From Rheinheimera sp. (GTDB lineage Bacteria > Pseudomonadota > Gammaproteobacteria > Enterobacterales > Alteromonadaceae), in contig NZ_JAUYGV010000008.1 of assembly GCF_030690345.1 (NCBI RefSeq), forward strand, positions 126,433 to 190,432: a stretch of 64,000 bases of DNA, given 5' to 3'. The notes below the pieces were generated by a model. That model ran no database searches, was not told where the DNA came from, and was given only the letters and a program-made list of their open reading frames with translations. A program made the translations under genes and the position numbers. Positions within the stretch are counted from its first letter, which is position 1, and each line of letters starts with the position of its first letter. Positions 1 to 9,421 of this stretch are shown one piece after another.

Positions 1-122
1 CTTTGGATATCCATGTATCGTGTCCTTGTTGTAGACTTTAGGATTCATACGCCTAGTTTAACGTACCTAAACACAATACTACATGCCAGGCATGCCTTTG
101 TACCTGTAAATGTAATTTGCTA

Positions 123-335
123 CTACTTTCCGTAAGTGCGGTCTTTACCCTTTTCATCAAACCACGGCACTTTAACCGGCTGTACTTCAAAGCGTTACAC
201 GTAGACAGAAAACTGTAGCAACGTCAGCCAATCCCGCTCCAGAGTAGACTCAAACATCGCCTTGCCCTCAGCCTTAGAATTGGCAGCAACGCCAGTCACA
301 TTGCGATAGTTTTTAGGGATATTACGGATTGGCAT
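123..335 (-). pseudogene. tnsA-like transposon endonuclease, broken N-terminal fragment
   Basis: Read on the minus strand from an ATG at 333-335, the frame begins MPIRNIPKNYRNVTG and continues through FESTLERDWLTLLQF, which I recognise as the start of the TnsA endonuclease N-terminal domain of Tn7-like transposons (typical pattern: YRNVTG, then ESTLERD, then EVQP). A TAA stop at 195-197 (codon 47) interrupts it. The same frame resumes at once with RFEVQPVKVPWFDEKGKDRTY and then loses similarity and stops at 123-125. A nonsense mutation plus a truncation therefore best explains it. In TnsA the metal-binding catalytic part lies further on, so this fragment should be inactive. Family assignment is from memory of the motif pattern, not from a search. 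Confidence 0.6.
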
Positions 336-583
336 TAATAGTCCTAAATAAAAAATTCAACGTTCCGTATATTTATTAGGCAAAAAAAGAGTGACAAGAC
401 AACTCATTGATTATATAAAAAAGGCACAAACAAAGCTCAGAATGTATGAGCAAAAAATATATCCTACCAACCAGTGGGTAGAGTGCTCCTTCATTTGAAA
501 TTTTTCGTTGCAACGCACTTGTTAAGCCGTCGTACAAAAAGTATGAGCCTTTATTATCTTATATACTTGAATAGGTTAGCGCT
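336..583. other. AT-rich non-coding leader between tnsA remnant and the phosphoesterase operon
   Basis: No convincing coding frame. The stretch is visibly AT-rich. A TTGTTA box lies at 519-524 with TATGAG at 542-547 (17 bp spacing), a weak candidate promoter for the operon starting at 584, and a TATACT box lies at 562-567 without a good -35 partner. The leader just before the ATG carries only a weak AGG ribosome site. I could not identify transposon end repeats here. Confidence 0.4.
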
Positions 584-2032
584 ATGGCAACAACAATAAT
601 GCATATTTCAGATTTGCATAGAGACTCTGAAAGCCAAGTGACAACTAAAACACTGCTCTCATCACTTCACAGAGACTTTAGCCGATATACCCAAAACGAG
701 GGAATTCCTAAACCTGATTTAGCTGTTGTTAGTGGCGATATTGTCTATGGTGTTAAAAGCACTGATCCCGATGGCGCTCAAAAACTTGAGGCACAATATA
801 ACGAAGCGTTTGAAACGCTTGTTGGCCTTGCTGACCGTTTTTTTGAGGGGGACAGAGAACGAGTTATCATCGTACCAGGCAACCATGACGTCAGTATGCT
901 TCACGTGGACCAGTCCCTCCAAAAAATGGAAATTCCTTCAGATGTAGAGAAGAAAAAACTACTCGCAAGACAACTCAATGGACCAGCTTCCATCTACAGA
1001 TTTAACCTTGAAGATTTTGCACTGTTAAAAATAGAGAACACCGAGCTTTATGAGCAGCGATTAGAACCTTATTCTAAATTCTACGAACGTTTTTACAATG
1101 GGAAGCGCAAGTTCTCGATGAATCCAGAGCATCAGTTCGCAGTTCATGATTTCCCTTCTTTAGGTGTATGTATTGTTGGGCTATCTAGTTGCCATGAGAA
1201 CGATTTATACAACCGTACCGGACAAATCCATGTAGAAGCTATAACACAAGCCATGGACTCAGTCGTGCCATGTGCTAAGAGCGGACGACTAATCATCAGT
1301 GCTTGGCATCACAGTATTCAGGGAGGACCTAAAGATACTGATTACATAGACTCAGGATTCCTTCGTCACCTTATGGACAGCAACTGCTCTATCGGTTTGC
1401 ATGGCCATCAGCATCGACCACAATTACTGGAACACAGATTCTCAGCAGATAGCCAGCGCAAGATCTCGATAATCAGCGCAGGAACTCTGTGTGGTGGTCC
1501 GCATTCGTTGCCAACGGGGAGAATGAGAGCCTATAACCTCATAGTGCTTGATTTAGAATTGAGTATTGGCACTATCCATGTGAGAACAATGAATAATGAT
1601 GATTTCAGCTCTCCCATTTGGGATAAAGGTCATGTTACTGAATTCGGAGGCAGCTCGATGAAATTCGACCTTATCAAACCAGAAGTTCCAAAAGTCACAC
1701 CAATTGAACTAGCAGAACAAGCTGACCGATTACTGCGAGAAGGGAAGGCGCAAGAGGCATATGATACTGTTCGTGATCACACATCTGACTTATGGGTCAG
1801 AAAGGTGGCATTAGATGCTCTTGTTGAACTGAGGGATTGGAAAACTCTTATATCTTTATTGCCACCACCCAACTCTGTATCAGACTTCTTATTGTTATGC
1901 GAAGCCTATGAGGAAACGCACAATTGGAACGAACTGCGTTCACTTGTGGAGTCAGAATTCGTTCAATCTAGTCAGGAACTTGCTGTACAGCAAAAAGTAG
2001 AGATGTGTAAAGCAAAGCTGAGGGGAAAATAA
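584..2032 (+). CDS. Calcineurin-like metallophosphoesterase with C-terminal helical extension
   Basis: A 482-residue protein. The first ~330 residues carry all the metallophosphoesterase signature blocks: D10-x-H12 in ISDLHRD, G51-D52 in SGDIVYG, G99-NHD in VPGNHD, the HH pair at 242-243, and GHQH at 274-277. These residues bind the two metals that hydrolyse phosphomonoesters or phosphodiesters (family knowledge), so the enzyme looks intact. Residues ~365-482 look helical and repeat-like (LLREGKAQEAYDTV, LVELRDWKTLISLL), possibly a TPR-type partner-binding region. The substrate is unknown. The ATPase gene starts 2 bp after the stop, so the two are almost certainly co-translated and act together. 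Base composition is more AT-rich than the core genes, consistent with horizontal transfer. Confidence 0.85.
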   Translation: MATTIMHISDLHRDSESQVTTKTLLSSLHRDFSRYTQNEGIPKPDLAVVSGDIVYGVKSTDPDGAQKLEAQYNEAFETLVGLADRFFEGDRERVIIVPGNHDVSMLHVDQSLQKMEIPSDVEKKKLLARQLNGPASIYRFNLEDFALLKIENTELYEQRLEPYSKFYERFYNGKRKFSMNPEHQFAVHDFPSLGVCIVGLSSCHENDLYNRTGQIHVEAITQAMDSVVPCAKSGRLIISAWHHSIQGGPKDTDYIDSGFLRHLMDSNCSIGLHGHQHRPQLLEHRFSADSQRKISIISAGTLCGGPHSLPTGRMRAYNLIVLDLELSIGTIHVRTMNNDDFSSPIWDKGHVTEFGGSSMKFDLIKPEVPKVTPIELAEQADRLLREGKAQEAYDTVRDHTSDLWVRKVALDALVELRDWKTLISLLPPPNSVSDFLLLCEAYEETHNWNELRSLVESEFVQSSQELAVQQKVEMCKAKLRGK

Positions 2033-2034
2033 CA

Positions 2035-4377
2035 GTGTCAACAACTAATATCGCTTTCCAAGTGGAAACAGACCGCATGCTTGAGATTCTATCCAAGCAA
2101 ATCTACGACTCCCCTTATGCCATGGTTAGAGAGAATGTACAAAATAGTTATGATGCGATCTTGATGCGAGCGAAAGCGGAAGGCAACGACATAAGCACAT
2201 ACAAAATTGAAGTCAAAGTCGAACCTGGGGCAATTACAATAATTGACAATGGGATTGGCATGTCCGAGTCAATATTGAAAGAGAATTTTTGGAAAGCTGG
2301 GTCTTCAGGTAAAAATACTGAAGCAGCGCGAGCTGCTGGGGTGATAGGTACATTTGGCATTGGCGCAATGGCAAACTTTGGCGTCTGCACTAGTCTTTCT
2401 GTTACTACTAGGGAACTCAGCAACAAAGTCGGATTCCGGACAATGGCTGAAAAAATCAACCTAAGGATTGGACAAGACTGTATTAGTTTCGAAGTATTAG
2501 ATGAGTCAACTCCAGTAGGCACTACCGTTTTCGCCAAACTTGAAGCTAATTCAAATCTTGATCTCACCGGACTTAAAAACTATTTAAGTCAATTTGTTCA
2601 ATTTTTGCCAGTTCCTGTATTAATTAATAATGAGCTTATAAGTTGTAAAGATTTAAAAATTGCTACAGGTATCGATGGATGGCCTCTCATAGCATCAATG
2701 CCAATTAACATAGATGGATTAACGTTCGAAATGCACGCCTATGTCCAAGGTAATAGTAGTGTTGGTGTGATTTGTAATAATTTCCATCGTAACAATGTAC
2801 CGATGAGGGCTTCAATCCATCTTCGCAATGGTACAGGCTCTATTATGGGACTTCGCTCAAGCTTTGGTCTTGCACCTCTACCCGTTGCTACTGTGTATCA
2901 ATTAGGTGGATTTGCAGATCTACCATTTCTAATTCCAACAGCAGGTCGTGAGGCGTTAACTAGAGACTCCATCGCTGAGGCGTCAAAAATTTTTCCACAT
3001 ATCGAGCTGCATCTGACAACCATTCTGGCAAACCACCCGATAGCTGATTCTCTTACTGCATTTCAACAATACTTAGTAAATCATCGGAAGACGAATTTGG
3101 GAGGACGAGTAAAAATACAAGTGCAGGATAATGAAGAACAAATTGAAATGGGTAAGCTGAAAGAGCATTTCGCTGCTCAGCAAGCTCAATTTTATGACGG
3201 CACAGATCCTAACTTGATCAGGATGTTTTCTAGTTCAGAAAACCCTCTACTTAGAGTTAGCCAAAACCAGCCTCGTCGAGAGCTTCAAAAGCGTTACCTG
3301 CAAAATATCTTAGCCATTCCTAGCATACCTAATCACGCAACTATTATTCGCAAATACGAACCGACCGAAATTAGTCGATCAGAGGCAAGCTTGACATTCA
3401 TGCTGATCAGAGTGCTTAGAAATGACTATTTACTTGATGATATCGAGATTATTTGGGCAGAGATTACTCATGGAGTCTTCATCCTTACTCAGATGGTGAG
3501 CGACAAAGTAACAATCACTCTGTCCAGACAATGGCCTGCAATTAAAGCCATTCTAAAACATTTAGATACCTCATTCGACCTACTAGAGAGTTTCACTAAA
3601 GATCTTGTTAGGGTACATATTTATCAACATATTCAATCTTTCGTCCCAAGCTCACAGCGCGCAGGCCTCGACGCGCTCCAACGTGCGTTGGAGCGGAAAC
3701 GTGAACTTTTTCGTTTAGAGCGTGATGATAACGGTGATATTGAACCTCTAATTACTGGTTATCTAAATGGAGAATTAGAAATCGACCAAGTGCTGACAGC
3801 ATCTACAACAAAAGTTTCGGTGCAGAGCCAACAGGTAAACGAGAGACAGGTTGGTACAGTTGAAAAGGTACTGCCTGATGTCGTAAATGATCTAGTGCAG
3901 GAATCACCGACACCACATGTCAGTGCACCAGTAGCTGGGGCTCCAATTCTTCGATTTGATACTAGTATTGAAGAACGTTTGTTAACCACAGATCAAGACA
4001 TACCATATCTCAACAATTACCGGATGTTCCTTGCACTCTCAGACCGGATATTTCAACAGGAGTTAGATTTCTTCAAGTGGCCTCATTCAACACAAGTTGC
4101 TTGGGCTGGTCGCAGGATTGTCTATTTGTTCTCTGGAGCCAATACAGGCGTAAGTCTATATTACGACATTGAGCTAAGAGGTTTGCGTAATGCTGGCGAT
4201 GCCAGTGGTACAGCTTTAGCTACGACAACCATAGTTGCAAGTAACCGGATTCTAGTTCCTGTTCCTGCAGCGCTAATAAACTGTTTTAAAGTGTCAGAAG
4301 AACCTGTCGAATTTTATGTCCGTTTTGACATTCTTTTGAGTCAAGACATCGTAGGTAAAACAGCTCTTGATACATAG
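2035..4377 (+). CDS. Large Hsp90/MORC-like GHKL ATPase (partner of the phosphoesterase)
   Basis: A 780-residue protein starting at a GTG, with GAGGGGA about 9 bases upstream. The N-terminal ~200 residues form a GHKL ATPase: the N box with E33 and N37 (RENVQNSYDA), the G1 box DNGIGM at 71-76, and the glycine-rich lid GTFGIG at 105-110. This arrangement matches Hsp90/MutL/MORC-type ATP clamps rather than histidine kinases, and no phosphoacceptor or receiver domain is visible. The next ~200 residues resemble the middle domain of Hsp90-like proteins (a repeated beta segment up to FLIPTAGREALTRDS). The last ~350 residues match nothing I recognise. Such stand-alone GHKL proteins beside nucleases or phosphatases are common in bacterial conflict systems; that role is inference here. 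Confidence 0.8.
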   Translation: MSTTNIAFQVETDRMLEILSKQIYDSPYAMVRENVQNSYDAILMRAKAEGNDISTYKIEVKVEPGAITIIDNGIGMSESILKENFWKAGSSGKNTEAARAAGVIGTFGIGAMANFGVCTSLSVTTRELSNKVGFRTMAEKINLRIGQDCISFEVLDESTPVGTTVFAKLEANSNLDLTGLKNYLSQFVQFLPVPVLINNELISCKDLKIATGIDGWPLIASMPINIDGLTFEMHAYVQGNSSVGVICNNFHRNNVPMRASIHLRNGTGSIMGLRSSFGLAPLPVATVYQLGGFADLPFLIPTAGREALTRDSIAEASKIFPHIELHLTTILANHPIADSLTAFQQYLVNHRKTNLGGRVKIQVQDNEEQIEMGKLKEHFAAQQAQFYDGTDPNLIRMFSSSENPLLRVSQNQPRRELQKRYLQNILAIPSIPNHATIIRKYEPTEISRSEASLTFMLIRVLRNDYLLDDIEIIWAEITHGVFILTQMVSDKVTITLSRQWPAIKAILKHLDTSFDLLESFTKDLVRVHIYQHIQSFVPSSQRAGLDALQRALERKRELFRLERDDNGDIEPLITGYLNGELEIDQVLTASTTKVSVQSQQVNERQVGTVEKVLPDVVNDLVQESPTPHVSAPVAGAPILRFDTSIEERLLTTDQDIPYLNNYRMFLALSDRIFQQELDFFKWPHSTQVAWAGRRIVYLFSGANTGVSLYYDIELRGLRNAGDASGTALATTTIVASNRILVPVPAALINCFKVSEEPVEFYVRFDILLSQDIVGKTALDT

Positions 4378-4697
4378 GCGCGATACTTGTCGTCGTATAT
4401 ATGACGGCTTACGCACATAAGCCGAAATGTTAAGATCGGAACAACAAAGCAAATGCTCAATACGTATTTATCTAACAGATACAAATTATCAATGTACTTT
4501 TCGCTAGCCGAATTCCTCAGTAGCAATTAGCAGTGTAGAATAACGCCAGGAAGGCTGAATCTAATACAAATTAGCATTGTGATTCACAGATATTAGCTAA
4601 CATACAATGCTGCGCCGGAATTACGCCGGTGCAGCATAAGCGTGCTTTTCTTTCACCGGAAAACCGCTATGCTTCATACAGTAACGCGGGGGAAGCG
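4378..4697. other. Non-coding junction between island and PilZ gene
   Basis: No supported gene. It begins AT-rich like the island and becomes core-like near 4608. An 11-pair imperfect hairpin lies at 4608-4636 (TGCTGC...GCAGCA arms, one G-U pair), just before the PilZ gene. The change of composition suggests that the island's right boundary falls in here. Confidence 0.4.
4405..4424 (+). terminator. Hairpin just after the ATPase gene, weak terminator candidate
   Basis: CGGCTTA at 4405-4411 pairs perfectly with TAAGCCG at 4418-4424 across a six-base loop, 28 bases after the ATPase stop codon. Only AAATGTT follows, so the T-tract is poor and termination is uncertain. Confidence 0.35.
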
Positions 4698-5057
4698 ATG
4701 GAACACAGACGATTTAGCCGGGTGAGCTTTAAAGGCAAGGCACATCTTGATATTGGTGGCCACAGCTGCCAGACAGAAGTACTGGATTTATCCTTAAAAG
4801 GCGCATTGATCCGCAAACCGGACGATTGGCCGCGCAGTTTGCCAAAACAGATGTTATTGCGTATTCAGTTAAACGATTTTCCGCTGGAGCTGGAAATGCA
4901 GGTTAGCGTAGCCCATACCTCAGACAAGGTAGTAGGCTTGCACTGTGAACGTATTGATATTGAAAGCGTGTCGCACCTGCGCCGTTTATTAGAGCTTAAC
5001 CTGGGCGATGCTGATGTGCTGGGCCGCGAGTTAGCCGAGCTGAGCGACAGCGATTAA
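4698..5057 (+). CDS. Single-domain PilZ protein, predicted c-di-GMP receptor
   Basis: Starting at the ATG at 4698, 119 residues. I prefer this start over an in-frame ATG at 4629 because GGGGGA lies 6 bases upstream and because the PilZ signature RRFSR then sits at residues 3-7, as usual. The second part of the c-di-GMP binding motif, DLSLKGA, follows about 30 residues later (pattern D/N-x-S-x-x-G). The protein is a lone PilZ domain with no output domain, so it probably works by binding a partner. It converges with the lipoprotein gene on the other strand; the two stop codons share a TTAA. Confidence 0.8.
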   Translation: MEHRRFSRVSFKGKAHLDIGGHSCQTEVLDLSLKGALIRKPDDWPRSLPKQMLLRIQLNDFPLELEMQVSVAHTSDKVVGLHCERIDIESVSHLRRLLELNLGDADVLGRELAELSDSD

Positions 5058-6232
5058 CCTTTTGTGCCGTCCAGCGCTTGCTGCGCATCGGCGTACCCCC
5101 ATTCTGATGCCTGCTGCATAAAATGCTGCCACTGCGGCCAGTTTTGTTGTTGCCGGGCTAAATAAGCAAAATAGTACTGTACCGGCATCAGCTGCTCTGG
5201 TTGCGCCAGAATACGCTGTGCCAGCTGAAAATACAGCTGCGGCAACGCCAGCTCGTACGAGCGCATCAGGTTGTTTTGCGCAATAACACGGTATGCCGGC
5301 TGTTGCAGCGCGGCACAGGTACGCACCGGCGTTAGCGCGATATCCTGCGCCTGCAGTTGCCAATACGCCAGATAAGCGCGGCTGTCTGCCGTTAACAACA
5401 GATTAGGGTAGTGTTTGCCCGGCTGACACACTTGTGTTGCCGCCTCAACAGATAACTGATATTCATCAATAAAACCGAGAATATGCATAAATTCATGCCG
5501 CAGCAGTGCCAGCCCGGCGTTATCCGGCAATTGTAAAATACCGTTGTTATAACTGGCTTTACCACGACCGGCAATAACCACCAGCTGACTGAAATCGCCG
5601 CCGCTTACCTCGTCTGCCAACACTTCATAACGACAATGCACCAGGCTGTTGCTGTGCTCGGAGCATGCCAGTTCAGTACTGTTAACCGTACGCAGCGGTA
5701 AAAAGCATACCGGCAATTGCGACAATTGTTTATCGGCCTGCCATTGCTGTAACAGCTGTTGCCAGGTATCCAGCCCTGCTTGTTGGCTGGCCACCGGCTG
5801 TAAGGTCAAACGACAGCCTTGTGCGTGTTCAAAGCCCGCTACAGTGGCCTTATTACCCTGCCACAGGCCAAGCTCAGAGCGTATGTTGGGCGTGAGCGCT
5901 TGTGCTGTCAGCGTGCCGCTGTCGAGCTGCTGCTGTAGCCATTGTGCTGTGGCCAGCCTGCCCTGTTGCCGTTGCTGCAACTGCAGGGCGTGCTGCAGGG
6001 CACTGTTGTCCCCCAGCAATGCGGCCTGACGCAACCAACGCAGCGCAGCGTCATACTCTTCACTGGCCAGCCGCCGGGCAGCCAAACGCACGGCAGCTGC
6101 CGGGTCGGTTTGCGCTTGTTGCATTAGTTCTGTTTCAGCAGGTTGTTTCTGGCAGGCGGTCAGTAATATAAAAGCAAAAAAGCCGGTTAACCGGCTTTTC
6201 AAAATTGCGACACGAACCAGGTTAAGGCTCAT
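5054..6232 (-). CDS. Predicted lipoprotein with HExxH metallopeptidase-like motif and Sel1/TPR-like ends
   Basis: About 392 residues from the ATG at 6232, chosen because it gives a clean signal peptide ending in a lipobox (FAFILLTAC). Upstream in-frame starts would add residues before it. The mature protein begins with a helical repeat region (ASEEYDAALRWLRQAALLGD) and ends with a similar one (WQHFMQQASEWGYADAQQAL), both Sel1/TPR-like. In the middle, LLRHEFMHILGFIDEY contains HEFMH, an HExxH zinc-peptidase motif followed by a downstream acidic pair. I do not recognise the full family. It overlaps the end of nlpI by 11 bases, suggesting a linked envelope function. A perfect terminator-like palindrome lies inside its signal-peptide codons. 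Confidence 0.6.
   Translation of the reverse strand: MSLNLVRVAILKSRLTGFFAFILLTACQKQPAETELMQQAQTDPAAAVRLAARRLASEEYDAALRWLRQAALLGDNSALQHALQLQQRQQGRLATAQWLQQQLDSGTLTAQALTPNIRSELGLWQGNKATVAGFEHAQGCRLTLQPVASQQAGLDTWQQLLQQWQADKQLSQLPVCFLPLRTVNSTELACSEHSNSLVHCRYEVLADEVSGGDFSQLVVIAGRGKASYNNGILQLPDNAGLALLRHEFMHILGFIDEYQLSVEAATQVCQPGKHYPNLLLTADSRAYLAYWQLQAQDIALTPVRTCAALQQPAYRVIAQNNLMRSYELALPQLYFQLAQRILAQPEQLMPVQYYFAYLARQQQNWPQWQHFMQQASEWGYADAQQALDGTKG
6178..6199 (-). terminator. Rho-independent terminator-like palindrome inside the lipoprotein 5' coding region
   Basis: A perfect 22-bp palindrome with core GCCGGTTAACCGGC, flanked by AAAA and TTTT, lies at 6178-6199. On the minus strand it is followed by further Ts. 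It is ~25 bases past the nlpI stop codon, where an nlpI terminator is expected, yet it lies within codons ~12-18 of the downstream lipoprotein gene. Confidence 0.6.
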
Positions 6233-7130
6233 CGTAGGCATCAATTTGTTGTACTTCGCCACGTAAGCGCGCCATTTCTAACCGCGCGTAACGGTGCTCA
6301 ACAAACTCATACACATTGGTAGCCAGCACTTGCTTGTAGTAGCTCAGTGCCTGTTCCGGTTGTTGTTGGCTTTCATGCCATTTCGCCAGATAAAAATACA
6401 CTTCGCATAAGCGCTCAGCTAACAGCTGGGGGCCGGATAAGTCATCTAACACCGAGTCGAGCAAAGCTTGCTCACTGATTTCACCCAGTAAAAACCGTAC
6501 TATATTGCCAGACCACTCGGCCTTGTCCAATATCAGCGCATGTTGCGCCAGTTGCTGCTGCGCTTGCTCTGCAGACAGCTCACTTTGCGCCAGATACAAC
6601 CAGATCACGCGGTAAGCATCGGTCGGTTTTAACGCCAGAAAGCGTTCAAAATCACCGACAGCTAATTCTGTTTTACCGGCATAATACAGTGCTATACCAC
6701 GGTTTAAATAAGCAAACTCGTGTTCAGGTGCTAATTCCAAAGCGGAATCAAAGGCTTCATAGGCTTGATCAAAATCGCCGCTAACCGTATGGTGAATACC
6801 GACAAAATTGTAGGCGTCCGCCATGTCCGGTTTTAACCGCAGCGCTCTTAAAAAATCCAGCCGCGCCAAAGAGCGCAGGCCAACACTGTCGTACATTACG
6901 CCGCGATCGTAAAACAGCTGAGCAGATTGCTCTTCTGATAATTCGGCGCGATGCAGTATTTCACTTAATCTGGCTATGGCCAGTTCAGTACGGTAAGACA
7001 CCGCCAGTGGCTCCGGGATAAGCCAGCCGGCAGTAGACGCCGGCTGTGAAGCACAGCCAGCGGTTAACGCTACCAGTAGCGCCAAAGGCGCTACCCGGAA
7101 CAACAGCCTATCAGGCATTTTCTTCAGCAT
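6222..7130 (-). CDS. nlpI: NlpI, TPR lipoprotein adaptor
   Basis: A 302-residue lipoprotein with signal peptide and lipobox (VALTAGC), then tandem TPR units ([71 protein letters not shown]), matching E. coli NlpI in order and length. NlpI is anchored in the outer membrane and scaffolds peptidoglycan hydrolases and the Prc protease (family knowledge). It sits directly downstream of pnp, as in many gammaproteobacteria, and its start overlaps the pnp stop. Either the ATG at 7130 or the one at 7118 could be used; the longer form is given. Confidence 0.9.
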   Translation of the reverse strand: MLKKMPDRLLFRVAPLALLVALTAGCASQPASTAGWLIPEPLAVSYRTELAIARLSEILHRAELSEEQSAQLFYDRGVMYDSVGLRSLARLDFLRALRLKPDMADAYNFVGIHHTVSGDFDQAYEAFDSALELAPEHEFAYLNRGIALYYAGKTELAVGDFERFLALKPTDAYRVIWLYLAQSELSAEQAQQQLAQHALILDKAEWSGNIVRFLLGEISEQALLDSVLDDLSGPQLLAERLCEVYFYLAKWHESQQQPEQALSYYKQVLATNVYEFVEHRYARLEMARLRGEVQQIDAYDEP

Positions 7131-9240
7131 TAGCAGACTCAGTAGCAGGTTTAGCGTTGGCTTCCTTGATACTTAAACGCACGCGGCCTTGCTTGTCAAC
7201 TTCCAGTACCTTGACCGATACTTTCTGACCTAAAGTCAGGTGCTCAGATACGTTATTCACGCGCTCATCAGAGATTTGTGAAATGTGTACCAGGCCATCT
7301 TTACCAGGCAGTACGTTAACAAAGGCACCGAAGTCAACAATACGCACGACTTCGCCTTCATAAATGGCACCCACTTCAATCTCGGCTGTGATGGCGTTGA
7401 TCTTGTCGATAGCGATTTGTGCGGCTTTTGCAGTGGTAGCGGCAATTTTAATGCTGCCGTCATCTTCCAGCTCGATAGTCGTACCGGATTCTTCAGTGAT
7501 CTGACGAATAACAGCACCACCTTTACCGATTACTTCACGGATTTTCTCCGGGTTAATCTTCATGGTGTAAATACGCGGTGCGTACTCAGACATCTCTTCG
7601 CGGTGACCACTGATCGCCTGGTCCATTACGTTCAGGATGTGCAAACGGGCCGCTTTAGCTTGCTTAAGCGCAATTTGCATAATTTCTTTAGTAATACCGT
7701 CGATCTTAATGTCCATTTGCAGTGCCGTAATACCGTCGGTAGTACCGGCTACTTTAAAGTCCATATCACCTAAGTGATCTTCATCACCTAAGATGTCAGA
7801 CAATACAACAAAGTCGTCGCCTTCTTTTACCAGACCCATGGCAATACCGGCCACTGAGGCTTTAATAGGTACGCCGGCGTCCATCAGGGCTAAAGAAGAA
7901 CCACATACTGATGCCATAGAGCTTGAACCGTTAGATTCAGTGATTTCTGACACTATACGTACAGTGTACGGGAAGTCATTGAAATCAGGCATTACCGCTA
8001 ATACACCGCGCTTGGCTAAACGGCCGTGGCCGATTTCGCGACGCTTAGGTGAACCCACCATGCCGGTTTCACCGACACAGTACGGCGGGAAGTTGTAGTG
8101 CAGCATAAAGGTATCGGTTTTAGCACTTAACAAATCGTCGATGTTTTGTGCATCACGCGCCGTACCTAAAGTTGCTGTTACCAAAGCCTGAGTTTCACCG
8201 CGGGTAAACAGCGCTGAACCGTGGGTACGTGGCAACACGCCGGTCATTACGCTTAAACCACGGATCATTTCCGGGTCACGGCCGTCGATACGCGGCTCAC
8301 CTTTAGTGATACGACCACGTACGACTTTAGATTCCAACTCATGGAAAATCTCGCCCACTTCGTTTTTGTTCAGCTCTTCGCCTTCGGCCAGCTCAGCAGT
8401 CAGTTTTTCTACCAACGCCGCTTTAATCTCGCCGATACGCTCATAGCGCTTGGCTTTTTCAGTGATCTGATAAGCTTCGCCCAGTTGCGCACGCGCCAGG
8501 CTGTCAATTTTTTCAATTAACGGCTCGTTCTTAGCAGGTGCCTGCCAGTTCCACTTTGGCTTAGCGCCTTCAGCAGCAAATTCGTTGATGGCATTGATGG
8601 CAGTTTGCATTTGCTCATGGCCATACATTACTGCGCCCAGCATCACGTCTTCAGACAGAATACCGGCTTCAGATTCAACCATTAATACCGCACCGGCAGT
8701 ACCGGCTACCACTAAGTCCAGCTTAGAGCTTTTCAGCTCGTCTTCTGACGGGTTCAGTACGTACTGGTTATTGATGTAACCCACACGGGCAGCACCAATA
8801 GGGCCGGCAAACGGAATGCCTGACAATGCCAACGCAGCAGAAGTACCGATTAACGCTACGATATCCGGCTGAATTTCCGGCTGTACTGACACCACAGTGG
8901 CAATAACCTGTACTTCATTGTTGAAGCCTTCAGGGAACAGCGGGCGAATTGGCCGGTCGATTAAACGTGACGTTAAGGTTTCGCCTTCTGACGGGCGACC
9001 TTCACGCTTAAAGAAACCGCCGGGGATACGGCCGGCAGCGTACATTTTTTCTTGATAATTTACCGTTAACGGGAAGAAATCCTGGCCTGGTTTGGCTTCT
9101 TTCTTGCCCACTACCGTTACTAAAACTGATGTATCACCCAGGCTGGCCAGCACTGCGGCATCTGCCTGACGGGCGATAACGCCGGTTTCTAAGGTAAAAG
9201 TATGTTGGCCGAACGGGAATGATTTTACGATGGGAGTCAC
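7111..9240 (-). CDS. pnp: Polynucleotide phosphorylase
   Basis: A 709-residue protein, the usual PNPase length, with two RNase PH-like domains, a KH domain ([18 protein letters not shown], ~residues 555-615) and a C-terminal S1 domain ([20 protein letters not shown]). It degrades RNA 3' to 5' phosphorolytically as a trimer and is part of the RNA degradosome (family knowledge). The start is a GTG with AAAGGAAA about 8 bases upstream. A TATACT box (minus strand, 9304-9309) is a possible promoter element in the 180-bp gap after rpsO. In E. coli the pnp leader is autoregulated through RNase III; I did not verify an equivalent hairpin here. Confidence 0.97.
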   Translation of the reverse strand: MTPIVKSFPFGQHTFTLETGVIARQADAAVLASLGDTSVLVTVVGKKEAKPGQDFFPLTVNYQEKMYAAGRIPGGFFKREGRPSEGETLTSRLIDRPIRPLFPEGFNNEVQVIATVVSVQPEIQPDIVALIGTSAALALSGIPFAGPIGAARVGYINNQYVLNPSEDELKSSKLDLVVAGTAGAVLMVESEAGILSEDVMLGAVMYGHEQMQTAINAINEFAAEGAKPKWNWQAPAKNEPLIEKIDSLARAQLGEAYQITEKAKRYERIGEIKAALVEKLTAELAEGEELNKNEVGEIFHELESKVVRGRITKGEPRIDGRDPEMIRGLSVMTGVLPRTHGSALFTRGETQALVTATLGTARDAQNIDDLLSAKTDTFMLHYNFPPYCVGETGMVGSPKRREIGHGRLAKRGVLAVMPDFNDFPYTVRIVSEITESNGSSSMASVCGSSLALMDAGVPIKASVAGIAMGLVKEGDDFVVLSDILGDEDHLGDMDFKVAGTTDGITALQMDIKIDGITKEIMQIALKQAKAARLHILNVMDQAISGHREEMSEYAPRIYTMKINPEKIREVIGKGGAVIRQITEESGTTIELEDDGSIKIAATTAKAAQIAIDKINAITAEIEVGAIYEGEVVRIVDFGAFVNVLPGKDGLVHISQISDERVNNVSEHLTLGQKVSVKVLEVDKQGRVRLSIKEANAKPATESANAEENA

Positions 9241-9382
9241 GTGTTTGTTTCCTTTACTTTATCGCCTGATTGCGATGTCATTTTTGTCGTTTAATTCTTG
9301 CGTAGTATACTCTGTAACCAAAGCACAAAGATAGTTCAGTCAATGGTAAACTTTAGTGAAAAAATAGTCTGTCAGCTAAATT

Positions 9383-9410
9383 AAAAAAAGGGGCTAAAAG
9401 CCCCTTTTTT
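9383..9410 (-). terminator. Rho-independent terminator after rpsO
   Basis: GGGGCT and AGCCCC arms at 9390-9404, flanked by runs of A and T on both sides, 12 bases past the rpsO stop. It should end rpsO transcription, leaving pnp to its own promoter or to read-through. Confidence 0.9.
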
Positions 9411-9421
9411 ACTCAAACCGA

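Noticed and set aside
1..48. An open minus-strand frame from the ATG at 46-48 running off the left edge (MNPKVYNKDTIHGYPK), resembling the start of DUF4326 proteins.
   Set aside because: Only 16 codons are visible and the ribosome site is weak; too little to annotate.
30..100. GTTTAAC/GTTAAAC motif and nearby short inverted repeats suggesting an integron attC site.
   Set aside because: Only one core-like heptamer, no paired R/L boxes at the right spacing and no integrase gene.
719..922. Minus-strand and alternate-frame open frames within the phosphoesterase gene.
   Set aside because: They are shadows of a gene with complete catalytic motifs and lack start signals.
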